This document shows positions 42,418 to 51,052 of a stretch of 64,000 nucleotides of DNA, piece by piece; within the stretch, counting starts at the first letter, position 1; each line of letters starts with the position of its first letter. Both the position numbers and the translations under genes were made by a program. Source of the DNA: CAISKJ01 sp046351555. Its GTDB lineage: Bacteria > Myxococcota_A > Polyangia > Polyangiales > Ga0077539. The stretch covers positions 60,741 through 124,740 of the forward strand of contig JAXLYI010000036.1 of the NCBI GenBank assembly GCA_046351555.1. The letters are read 5' to 3'. The notes beneath the pieces are model-generated. The model did no database searches and was not told the origin of the DNA. It saw only the letters and a list, made by a program, of their open reading frames with translations.

Positions 42418-44352
42418 ATGAACGCCCTCACTCGCCTCGTCGGCCTCGCCGCGGCGGCGTCCTCGTGCGCGCCGACGCCCGACGACGACGCCCACTCGCT
42501 CACGCAGGAGGTCCTCACCGCGAGCGTCGTCACGCCCGCCACCACCGGGGGCTTCCAGAACGTCACCCTCAACACCGCGGTCGGCACGCAGCTCCTGTGC
42601 GACGCGACGCGCCAGTTCTGCGCCGTCCGCAACATCCCGCTGCTCAGCCAGTCGACCGCGCTCATCGACCCGGCCGTGGCGGCCAACATGGCCTCCGGCT
42701 GCTACGACGCGTCGATGGCGACCGTGCGCCTGACGGCGCTCGAAAACCGCGGAGCCATCGGCGCGCCCGCGGGGCGCACGGCGGCGTTCGACGGCCTCGT
42801 CACGGGGATGGAGGCCCGCGGCCTGCTGTACATCAGCATCCCGCGCGAGTACCGCCACGTCTCGATGCAGTACTGGCCGCAGATCGTCGCCAACCCGCCG
42901 GTGACGGGCCTCCCCGCGCGCCCGTCCTACTTCCCCAGCAACATCACCTACGGGTACTTCGGGCTGAACGAGGTGATCCGCGACTACGGGCCGATCCACC
43001 AGCCGTGCAACGGCTACACGTACGCCGCGAGCGACTCGTGCATCTCGGCCTCCAACAGCCGCGGCATCTCCTTCAGCGACACGATGAACACGAGCACCGG
43101 CGACCACGCCACCGACGAGTACGTCCGCTCCCGGCTGCGGGACGGCTACAACCTCATCGTCGCGTTCCAGCGCTACAGCCCGAAAATCTCCCTGACGGGG
43201 ACCGTCTCGTTCGTGCAGATGAACTCGCCCCACAAGGTCGTCGTGAGCGGCTTCCGGCCCGGGGCGTTCCCGCTGCGCATCAACGACGTGGGCAGCGGCA
43301 CGGTCCGCTTCGCGCGGCTCATCAACACGCCGCCCACGGGGACGCACCAGGGCGTCGCCATCCCGGCGGGGGCGTTCGAGATCCTCCCCAACATCCGCGG
43401 GCGACAGCCTCGCCTCGAGTTCGAAGACGACCCGACCGGGCCGGTTCAGTTCGTCGAGCACATCGACGGGCTCCGCCTCGGCGTGGAGGCCCCTTCCCAC
43501 GCGCTCTACAGCGGCGTCTGGACGTCGGGCTTCACCCGGATCGCGACCTTCGAAACGTCCGGCGGTCCGCACCTGATCCTCTACAACGCCGCCACCGGCG
43601 CGACGCAGTTCTCGTGGCTCTACCCCTCCGGCAACGGCGCGCTCGCCATCTGGAACGGCACCTGGGCGACGGGGTGGACGCACCTCGCGACCTACCCCAC
43701 GGACAGCGGGACCAACGTGGTCCTCTACAACGCCGCGACGGGCAACGCGCAGTTTCAACAGGTGCGCGCCGATCGCCTGGGGGCCACGTCGCTCGGGTCC
43801 GCCGCGTGGGGCACCGGGTACACGACGGTCGAGCCGTTCGCCGTCAACGGCATCCGCTACGTGCTGCTCTACAACGCCACGAACGGCGCGGTGCGCTACA
43901 TGCGGATGGACGCGTCGGGCGCCTCCGCGACCGTGAAGTGGTCGTGGACGTGGGGCGCGGGCCTCACCCACTTCACCTCGGCCACCCTCGAAGCCGAACC
44001 GCACCTCCTGCTGTACAACAACGCCACGGGGGCGATGCAGTTCGACCGCGTGCTCCCGACGCTCAACGGGGTGATGCCGCACTTCGAGGGGACGTGGGCG
44101 CAGGGCTGGTCGCGGCAGGCCGCCGTGATCGGCGACGGGCTCGCGGCCTTCACGCTCTACAACCCGACCACCGGCGCGACGCAGGTCGTCCGGTCGCGCC
44201 CCGATGGCGCCGGACTCGACATGGCCTGGTCGGCGACGTGGACCGCCGGCGCGACGCACCTCGTCTCGTATCACCTCGGCGCGCAGCCCGCGGAGCTGCT
44301 TTACAACGCCACCACGGGCGCGTGGAGCACGTACACGGTCCCCACGTTTTGA
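42418..44352 (+). CDS. Secreted protein with six-fold LYNAATG beta-propeller
   Basis: The 644-residue product begins MNALTRLVGLAAAASSC, a lipoprotein-type signal with Cys17. Residues about 35-340 form an N-terminal domain with several Cys and aromatic residues that I do not recognise. From about 355 to the end there are six repeats of about 48 residues, each with a W-x-x-G(W/Y) strand and an LYNAxTGAxQF turn, best read as a six-bladed propeller of lectin or tachylectin-like appearance. The preceding element at 42346 links it to the ECF sigma factor. It converges on the M50 protease gene with 33 bp between. Confidence 0.78.
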   Translation: MNALTRLVGLAAAASSCAPTPDDDAHSLTQEVLTASVVTPATTGGFQNVTLNTAVGTQLLCDATRQFCAVRNIPLLSQSTALIDPAVAANMASGCYDASMATVRLTALENRGAIGAPAGRTAAFDGLVTGMEARGLLYISIPREYRHVSMQYWPQIVANPPVTGLPARPSYFPSNITYGYFGLNEVIRDYGPIHQPCNGYTYAASDSCISASNSRGISFSDTMNTSTGDHATDEYVRSRLRDGYNLIVAFQRYSPKISLTGTVSFVQMNSPHKVVVSGFRPGAFPLRINDVGSGTVRFARLINTPPTGTHQGVAIPAGAFEILPNIRGRQPRLEFEDDPTGPVQFVEHIDGLRLGVEAPSHALYSGVWTSGFTRIATFETSGGPHLILYNAATGATQFSWLYPSGNGALAIWNGTWATGWTHLATYPTDSGTNVVLYNAATGNAQFQQVRADRLGATSLGSAAWGTGYTTVEPFAVNGIRYVLLYNATNGAVRYMRMDASGASATVKWSWTWGAGLTHFTSATLEAEPHLLLYNNATGAMQFDRVLPTLNGVMPHFEGTWAQGWSRQAAVIGDGLAAFTLYNPTTGATQVVRSRPDGAGLDMAWSATWTAGATHLVSYHLGAQPAELLYNATTGAWSTYTVPTF

Positions 44353-44385
44353 CGTTGGTGGCGCTGACGCAACGCCGCACGCGAC

Positions 44386-45822
44386 TCAGCGCAGCCGCCG
44401 GAAGGAGTCCGCGCAGCGCTGGAGGCGCACGTCGCTGCGGTCGCCGGTGACCGTGACGTGGAACTTCACGCGGTCGTCGACGGCCACCCAGGTGCGGAGG
44501 CGCTCGTCGCGCGGGAAGTCCGCGGACACCTCCATCGCGTCGAGGCCGCCGAGCGTTGCGCGGCGCGGCGGCGCCACCGTCACGCCGTGGTTGGTGCGGA
44601 GGTACTGGGCGAGGGCGGCGGCTGACTCGTCGAGGCTCCACGTGTAGCCCTCGGGCTGGGTGAAGGTCTGGACGATGCACGTCGCGACGCCGCCGCTGCC
44701 CGCGTGGGCGTTGAACATCCGGGTGGCGATGGGGCCCGCCGGGGAGGGCGTGGTCTGCTCCTGCTGCTCGGGCGCCCCGGGGAGGTCGATCGCGAAGCCC
44801 GCCGCGGGGCTGGAGAAGCTGCGCCAGGAGACCTCCGCCCACCGGTGCTTCGCGCGCGACAGCGCGGCGCCGCCGCCCAGCGCGACCGCGAGCGTCAGCG
44901 CCCACGCGCCGACGAGCCGAAGGGCGTCGCGCCACGGCGGGATCGCCCGGTGGGTGAGCTCGATCAGCGCGATCACGTGGTTGGCCACCACGGCCTCCCG
45001 GCCCCGGTACGCGGGGTCGACCGCGTCGCGCGCGGCGACGTAGACGTGTCGACCGACGTCGCCGTCGAGCGCGCGCGGGTCGGCCGGCGGGTGGACGCCG
45101 CGCTCGCGCAGGTCGTCCGCCGCGCGGAGGAGGCGGTACCGCGTCTTCAGGCCGGCGATGGCGAAGATCCCCACGTACATGAGCGCCTGCGCGTCCCGGG
45201 CCACCGCCCAGCCGATGAGCGCGAGGGAGGTGAGGACGAGGAAGGCCGCCTCGATCGTCCGGCTGCGCGCGAACAGCGCGAGCTGGAGCAGCTTGCCGCC
45301 ATCGAGAGATGACAGGGGCAGGAGGTTGAAGCCGTTGATCGCGAGGAGGAGCCACGCGAGGTCGAGCAGCCAGCGGGGGCTGTCGCTGTGGAGCGTGAGC
45401 GCGAGGCCGGCGCCGAGGACGATGCCCGGCGCGGGGCCGAGGAGGAGCATCACCCCCTCCTTCCAGGCGGCGACGTCGCCGCGGTGCCCCGTCACGGCGG
45501 CGCCGAACAGCGGGACGAAGAACATCTTCACGTCGCGGTAGCCGAACGCCCGCATGGACGCGTAGTGCCCCGCCTCGTGGAGCGCGAGCACCGCGACGAG
45601 GAGCGCCACCCCGCGCAGCGCCGCCCCGCGCTGCCCTTCGAGGACGACGAAGGCCCCCAGCGACAGGACGAGCAGGAGCGCCGCGAGGGCGGGCCGCGGC
45701 GGCTTGCGGAGCCGCTCGAGCACGGCCTGGTACTGGGCCTCGTCGCCGGGCTCCTGAATGATGGGCGGGGCCTTCGGCGCCTCGACGTCCGTCGGCAGCG
45801 TGCCCTCCTCACGCATATCCAT
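44386..45822 (-). CDS. M50 site-2-type zinc metalloprotease with C-terminal soluble domain
   Basis: The 478-residue protein has an M50 membrane core: HEAGH at 82-86 and LDGG at 173-176 in INGFNLLPLSSLDGG, supplying the zinc ligands. There is no PDZ domain. A cytoplasmic segment follows, another membrane helix near 300-320, then a periplasmic domain of about 140 residues (AEVSWRSFSSPAAGFAIDLPGAP to the end). Site-2 proteases cut single-pass membrane proteins such as anti-sigma factors. Lying next to the ECF operon, it may process the partner at 39328 (inference). Confidence 0.87.
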   Translation of the reverse strand: MDMREEGTLPTDVEAPKAPPIIQEPGDEAQYQAVLERLRKPPRPALAALLLVLSLGAFVVLEGQRGAALRGVALLVAVLALHEAGHYASMRAFGYRDVKMFFVPLFGAAVTGHRGDVAAWKEGVMLLLGPAPGIVLGAGLALTLHSDSPRWLLDLAWLLLAINGFNLLPLSSLDGGKLLQLALFARSRTIEAAFLVLTSLALIGWAVARDAQALMYVGIFAIAGLKTRYRLLRAADDLRERGVHPPADPRALDGDVGRHVYVAARDAVDPAYRGREAVVANHVIALIELTHRAIPPWRDALRLVGAWALTLAVALGGGAALSRAKHRWAEVSWRSFSSPAAGFAIDLPGAPEQQEQTTPSPAGPIATRMFNAHAGSGGVATCIVQTFTQPEGYTWSLDESAAALAQYLRTNHGVTVAPPRRATLGGLDAMEVSADFPRDERLRTWVAVDDRVKFHVTVTGDRSDVRLQRCADSFRRLR

Positions 45823-45979
45823 GGACGCATCTCACGACGGCGCGCGCGGCGGTGTCAAGGGCCCGTCGTCGGCGGGGTGGTTGACGCGCGCACCGGGTTG
45901 GGCGCATTGCTTCGTCTCGGCGGGGATCGCCGCCCTCGCGTCACCAGTGCCTCGTCCACCCATCGCCCGGGGATTCGCC

Positions 45980-48900
45980 GTGAGCCTCACCTCCCTCTTC
46001 CGCCCTTCGCGCGTCCTGCTCGCGCTCACACTCGCGACGCTGTTCCACTGCACGTCCGACCGCGTCCCCGACGGGCAGTGCGAGTTCAACGCCGACTGCG
46101 CGAACGGGCTGGTGTGCGCCAACCGCTACTGCCGCGCCCCCTGCCGCAGCGACGCGGACTGCGCCGCCGGCGCCCGCTGCGTGGCGGGCGACAACCCCGG
46201 GGCCACCGCGTGCGTGCCCCTGCCCGCCGGCACCCCCGCCTGCCAACGGGACAGCGACTGCGCACCCGGGCAGGCCTGCTTCGACGGCCTCTGCCGCCCG
46301 CAGTGCCAGACCAGCTACGACTGCCAGGTGGTCAACCCGCGCTCCACCTGCGTCGCGCACCGCTGCGTGCCCGGCTGCGCGGTGTTCCGCGCCGACTGCG
46401 ACCTCGTGCTCTCCAACGGATGCGAGGTCAACACCCAGAGCGACGTGCGCAACTGCTCGGCCTGCGGGCGCGCCTGCCCGGCGGGCCAGGTGTGCTCGGG
46501 CGGGGCGTGCCGGGCGTCCGGCTGCGCGGGGGCGGGCGAGACGAGCTGCGACGGCTCGTGCTTCAACCTCCAGACCGACCTCGCCAACTGCGGGAGCTGC
46601 GGCCACGCCTGCCCCGCGGGCGCCAACGCCAGCGCCACCTGCGCCGCGGGCGTCTGCGGCCTCACCTGCAACCCGGGCTTCGGGGACTGCGACGGCAGCG
46701 CCAGCAACGGCTGCGAGGCGCCCCTCAGCACGGGCGCCAACTGCGGCGCGTGCGGCGTGCGCTGCTCGGGCGACACGCCCACCTGCGCCATGGGCGGCGG
46801 CGGGGCGTACGCCTGCACCGCGGCCGCGTGCGACGGGACGCTCTGCGGCGGCGCCTGCGTCAACACGCAGACCGACCTCGCCAACTGCGGCGCGTGCGGC
46901 AACGCCTGCCCCGCCGGCCCCGACAGCACGGCGTCGTGCGAGGCGGGCCGCTGCCTCCTGCGCTGCACCGACGCCGCGCGCTACGCCGACTGCGACGGCA
47001 ACCCCCGCACCGGCTGCGAGGCCGCCATCGCCACCGACGCGATGAACTGCGGCGCCTGCGGCGCCCGCTGCGCCGACCGGTCCAACGCCACGGGCGTCTG
47101 CGCGGGCACGGCCTGCGGGATCACCTGCGCGCCCGGCTTCGGCAACTGCGACGGGGTGGAGGCCAACGGCTGCGAGGCGGACACCCGCGCCGACCCCACG
47201 CACTGCGGCGCCTGCGCCACCGCGTGCATGGCGCCCGCCAACGCCACCGCCACCTGCGCGGCGGGCGCCTGCGGCTTCACCTGCAACGCGGGCAGCGCCG
47301 ACTGCGACCGCGCCGCGGCCAACGGCTGCGAGGTCGACACCCAGAGCGACCGCGCCAACTGCGGCGCCTGCGGCCGCGCCTGCGCGGCGGGCGAGGTGTG
47401 CTCGCGCGGGGTCTGCACGTCCACCTGCGGGGCGGGCGAGACCAACTGCGCGGGGAGCTGCGCCAACCTCAACACCAGCGAGGCCAACTGCGGGGCCTGC
47501 GGCCGCGCGTGCGCCAACCCGGCCAACGCGTCGGCCTCGTGCGCGGCGGGGCGCTGCGGGTTCACCTGCACCGCGGGCTTCGGGGACTGCGACGGCAACC
47601 CGGCCAACGGCTGCGAGACCAGCCTCCTCGGCTCGGCGGCGAGCTGCGGGCGCTGCGGCAACGCCTGCGCGGTGCCCAACGCCGTCGCGGGCTGCGACGC
47701 GGGCCGCTGCGTGGTCGGCGCCTGCAACCCGGGCTTCGCCGACTGCGACGGGGCGCCCGCCAACGGCTGCGAGGTGGACACCCGCTCGACGCCCGCGAGC
47801 TGCGGCGCGTGCGGCCGCACCTGCGCCCCGCCCAACGCCACCGCGGCCTGCGCCTCGGGCGCCTGCGCCATCGGGCGCTGCAACGCCGGCTTCGCCGACT
47901 GCGACCGCAACCCGGCGAACGGCTGCGAGGTGAACACCAACACCAGCACCGCCCACTGCGGCGGCTGCGGCGCGGCCTGCAGCAGCGCGGGCGGCACCGC
48001 GAGCTGCGCCGCCGGCGCCTGCGGCATCGCCTGCGCGACGGGCCGGGGCAACTGCAACATGAGCGCGGCCGACGGCTGCGAGGTCGACCTCAACACCGCC
48101 GCCGCCAACTGCGGGACGTGCGGCCGCGCGTGCGCGCTCCCCAACGCCTCCGCGGTGTGCGCCGCGGGCGCGTGCGCGGTGGGGACGTGCAACCCGGGCT
48201 TCGGCAACTGCGACGGCGCGGCGGCCAACGGCTGCGAGGTCAACACCACCAACACCGTGGCCCACTGCGGCGGCTGCGGGCGGGCGTGCTCGCTCCCCAA
48301 CGCGACCGCGGCCTGCGGGGCGGGCGCCTGCGTCGTCGCCGCGTGCAACCCGGGCTTCGCCGACTGCGACCGCAACCCCGCCAACGGCTGCGAGGTGAAC
48401 CTCAACACCGACCCGGCCCGCTGCGGCGCCTGCATCACCGCGTGCAGCACCGCGGGCGGGACGGCGAGCTGCACCGCCGGCGCCTGCGGCATCGCCTGCG
48501 CCGCCGGCCGGGGCAACTGCAACGGCGCGGTGGGCGACGGCTGCGAGGTCGACCTCACCACCGCCGTGGCCAACTGCGGCGCGTGCGGCGCGGCCTGCGC
48601 GCTCGCCCACGCCACCCCCGTGTGCGCCGCGGGGTCGTGCGCGGTGGGCGCGTGCGCGCCGGGCTTCCTCAACTGCGACGGGCTGGCCGCCAACGGCTGC
48701 GAGGTGAACCCGCAGACCGACACCGCCAACTGCGGCGCCTGCGGCGCGCGCTGCGGCGCGGGCCAGGTGTGCTCCCTCGGGGTGTGCACCCTCGTCTGCG
48801 GGACCGGGCTCACCAACTGCGGCGGCCGCTGCGTGGCGCTCGCCACCGACACCGCCAACTGCGGCGCCTGCGGCACGGCCTGCCCGGCCCGCGCCAACGC

Positions 48901-50872
48901 CGCGGCGACCTGCGCGGCGGGCGCCTGCGGCTTCGCCTGCAACCCTGGCTTCGCCAACTGCGACGGCGCCGCCGCCAACGGCTGCGAGGTGAACCTCAAC
49001 ACCGACCCGGCCCACTGCGGCGCCTGCACCACCGCGTGCAGCGCCGCGGGCGGGACGGCGAGCTGCACCGCCGGCGCCTGCGGCATCACCTGCGCGACGG
49101 GCCGGGGCAACTGCAACGGCGCGGTGGGCGACGGCTGCGAGGTCGACACCACCGCCTCGGTGGCCAACTGCGGCGGCTGCGGCAGCGCCTGCTCGCTCCC
49201 CAACGCCACCGCGGCGTGCTCCGCCTCGCGCTGCGCCGTCGCGAGCTGCAACGCGGGCTTCGCCGACTGCGACGGCGTGGCCGCCAACGGCTGCGAGGTC
49301 AACACCAACACCTCGGCGAGCAACTGCGGCCGCTGCGGCAACACGTGCTCGCTCCCCAACGCCACCGCCGCGTGCTCCGCCGGCGCCTGCGCCGTGGCCG
49401 CGTGCACCGCGCCCTTCGGCAACTGCGACGGGGCGGCCGCCAACGGCTGCGAGGTCGACACCAGCAGCACCGTCGCCCACTGCGGCGGCTGCGGGATGGC
49501 CTGCAGCGCCAACAACGGCGTCCCGACCTGCGCGGCGGGCGCCTGCCGCATCGCGTGCACGCAGACGCGGAGCTGCCCGGGCTTCACGTGCCTCTTCACG
49601 GCGGACTGGGGCGACTGCAACGGCAACCCGCGCGCCGACGGGTGCGAGACCAACCTGCTCACCACGTCCAACTGCGGGGCCTGCGGCGCGGCCTGCTCCT
49701 TCGCCAACGCGTCGGCCATCTGCGGCGCGGTCGGGCCCGCCTGCGGCCTGAGCGCGTGCAACGCGGGCTTCGCCGACTGCAACGCGGCGTCGTCCGACGG
49801 CTGCGAGGTCAACACCACCAGCGACTCGGCCAACTGCGGGGCCTGCGGGACGAGCTGCGCCGCCGCGACCCGCGCCAACAACTACCCGCACACCTGCCGC
49901 ACCTCGGTGTGCCGGCCGGCCAACGACGCGTGCGCCGCGGCGACGCCCATCAACCTCGCGTCGGGCCGGGACATCTGGTTCGAGGGGTTCAACACCGGCG
50001 CCACCACCGACCTCGTCGCGCCGTGCCAGGGCGGGTCGCAGGCGGACGTCTGGTACTCGTTCACGCTGACGCAGCGGGAGGTGGTGTACGCGGACACCTT
50101 CGGCGACGGCGCGACGCACGCCGCCGCCACGTGGGACACCGTGCTCTTCCTCGCGAGCTCGTGCACCACCGCGATGACCTCGCCGCCCGCGAACGAGCTG
50201 TACTGCGACGACGACGCCGCCCTCACCGGCTGCTCGACCGGCAGCAACCGCTCGCACGTGTACGCGGTGCTCAACCCCGGCACGTACTACCTCGCCCTCG
50301 CGGGCTACAGCGGCAACCGCGGCCGCGCGTGGGTGCGCTTCCAGCACCTCCCCGTCGGCACCAGCGCGATCGCGCTCAGCGTCAACCCCCTGGGCAGCGT
50401 CCCCACCATCACCGGCACGCTGGCCGCGGGCGCCAGCCAGATCGCGGGCACCTGCGGCGGGGCCGGCACCGAGGTGAGCTACTGGTGGCGCACCTGCCCG
50501 GGCGACAACCAGGCCCGCTACGGCCGCTCGCTGCGCGCCTCCACCTGCGACGCGCGCACGGCCTTCGACACGGTGGTGTACATCCGCCAGAGCGACCCCA
50601 CCCAGGACCAGTGCATCGACGACGACGGCGTCACCAACTGCGCCGCCCACAGCACGTCCTCGACGGTGGGCACGCGCTTCGTCCCCGACGCGGGCCTCCA
50701 CGTGGTCACCGTCGACGCGTACGCCTCGACGGTGGGCTTCTACGTGCTCAACATCAGTTGGATGGACATCATCGGCGCGCTCGACCCGCTGCACCTCCTC
50801 CACCGCCCGCGCCGGCCCGCGCCGGCCCCGCGGCGCCGCGCGGAGCTCGGGGCCGACCGACCCCGGGGCTGA
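45980..50872 (+). CDS. Giant Cys-rich repeat lipoprotein
   Basis: The 1630-residue protein has a GTG start and a lipoprotein-like signal (LLALTLATLFHC, Cys24). EGF-like Cys segments come first (about 30-135), then about 23 modules of 45-60 residues with the NGCEVNT...NCGACGxxC...NATAxC...ACxVxxC pattern up to about residue 1300. The C-terminal ~300 residues are two beta domains of pre-peptidase C-terminal type (DVWYSFTLTQREVVYADTF, YYLALAGYSG; VVYIRQSD, LHVVTVDAY), usually ligand-binding in secreted enzymes. The final 35 residues are Pro/Arg-rich. It is probably a long, disulfide-rigid surface fibre. Starting at GTG 45980 gives the signal; the frame is open further upstream but that part overlaps the divergent M50 gene. 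Confidence 0.85.
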   Translation: MSLTSLFRPSRVLLALTLATLFHCTSDRVPDGQCEFNADCANGLVCANRYCRAPCRSDADCAAGARCVAGDNPGATACVPLPAGTPACQRDSDCAPGQACFDGLCRPQCQTSYDCQVVNPRSTCVAHRCVPGCAVFRADCDLVLSNGCEVNTQSDVRNCSACGRACPAGQVCSGGACRASGCAGAGETSCDGSCFNLQTDLANCGSCGHACPAGANASATCAAGVCGLTCNPGFGDCDGSASNGCEAPLSTGANCGACGVRCSGDTPTCAMGGGGAYACTAAACDGTLCGGACVNTQTDLANCGACGNACPAGPDSTASCEAGRCLLRCTDAARYADCDGNPRTGCEAAIATDAMNCGACGARCADRSNATGVCAGTACGITCAPGFGNCDGVEANGCEADTRADPTHCGACATACMAPANATATCAAGACGFTCNAGSADCDRAAANGCEVDTQSDRANCGACGRACAAGEVCSRGVCTSTCGAGETNCAGSCANLNTSEANCGACGRACANPANASASCAAGRCGFTCTAGFGDCDGNPANGCETSLLGSAASCGRCGNACAVPNAVAGCDAGRCVVGACNPGFADCDGAPANGCEVDTRSTPASCGACGRTCAPPNATAACASGACAIGRCNAGFADCDRNPANGCEVNTNTSTAHCGGCGAACSSAGGTASCAAGACGIACATGRGNCNMSAADGCEVDLNTAAANCGTCGRACALPNASAVCAAGACAVGTCNPGFGNCDGAAANGCEVNTTNTVAHCGGCGRACSLPNATAACGAGACVVAACNPGFADCDRNPANGCEVNLNTDPARCGACITACSTAGGTASCTAGACGIACAAGRGNCNGAVGDGCEVDLTTAVANCGACGAACALAHATPVCAAGSCAVGACAPGFLNCDGLAANGCEVNPQTDTANCGACGARCGAGQVCSLGVCTLVCGTGLTNCGGRCVALATDTANCGACGTACPARANAAATCAAGACGFACNPGFANCDGAAANGCEVNLNTDPAHCGACTTACSAAGGTASCTAGACGITCATGRGNCNGAVGDGCEVDTTASVANCGGCGSACSLPNATAACSASRCAVASCNAGFADCDGVAANGCEVNTNTSASNCGRCGNTCSLPNATAACSAGACAVAACTAPFGNCDGAAANGCEVDTSSTVAHCGGCGMACSANNGVPTCAAGACRIACTQTRSCPGFTCLFTADWGDCNGNPRADGCETNLLTTSNCGACGAACSFANASAICGAVGPACGLSACNAGFADCNAASSDGCEVNTTSDSANCGACGTSCAAATRANNYPHTCRTSVCRPANDACAAATPINLASGRDIWFEGFNTGATTDLVAPCQGGSQADVWYSFTLTQREVVYADTFGDGATHAAATWDTVLFLASSCTTAMTSPPANELYCDDDAALTGCSTGSNRSHVYAVLNPGTYYLALAGYSGNRGRAWVRFQHLPVGTSAIALSVNPLGSVPTITGTLAAGASQIAGTCGGAGTEVSYWWRTCPGDNQARYGRSLRASTCDARTAFDTVVYIRQSDPTQDQCIDDDGVTNCAAHSTSSTVGTRFVPDAGLHVVTVDAYASTVGFYVLNISWMDIIGALDPLHLLHRPRRPAPAPRRRAELGADRPRG
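48381..48553 (+). repeat. 173-bp internal duplication, copy A
   Basis: In the giant Cys-rich gene this segment matches 48975-49147 with about seven differences by hand alignment. The offset is 594 bp, so a block of about three modules was duplicated recently or is kept similar by conversion. A third, less similar copy spans about 47935-48060. Confidence 0.75.
48975..49147 (+). repeat. 173-bp internal duplication, copy B
   Basis: Partner of 48381-48553; differences cluster in three codons encoding variable loop residues while the Cys framework is unchanged. Confidence 0.75.
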
Positions 50873-51052
50873 GGCCCGCCGCACCCGCCACGCCGGCAGG
50901 ACGGGCACGGTATCACGGCGGCGGGGCCCCCGACGAGGGGCCTCCCGCCGCGGCGTGTGATCGACGTGTGATCGGAGACGCGGGGCGACGCGGGTAGCTT
51001 GCCTCCACCTCGCACGCGATCTCCGCGGCGCGGTGAAGGGAGCGGAACCGCG

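Noticed and set aside
46400..49880. Periodic repeats that could suggest a CRISPR-like array
   Set aside because: The periodicity is protein-coding (Cys modules of variable length, in frame), without constant repeats or unique spacers of fixed size.
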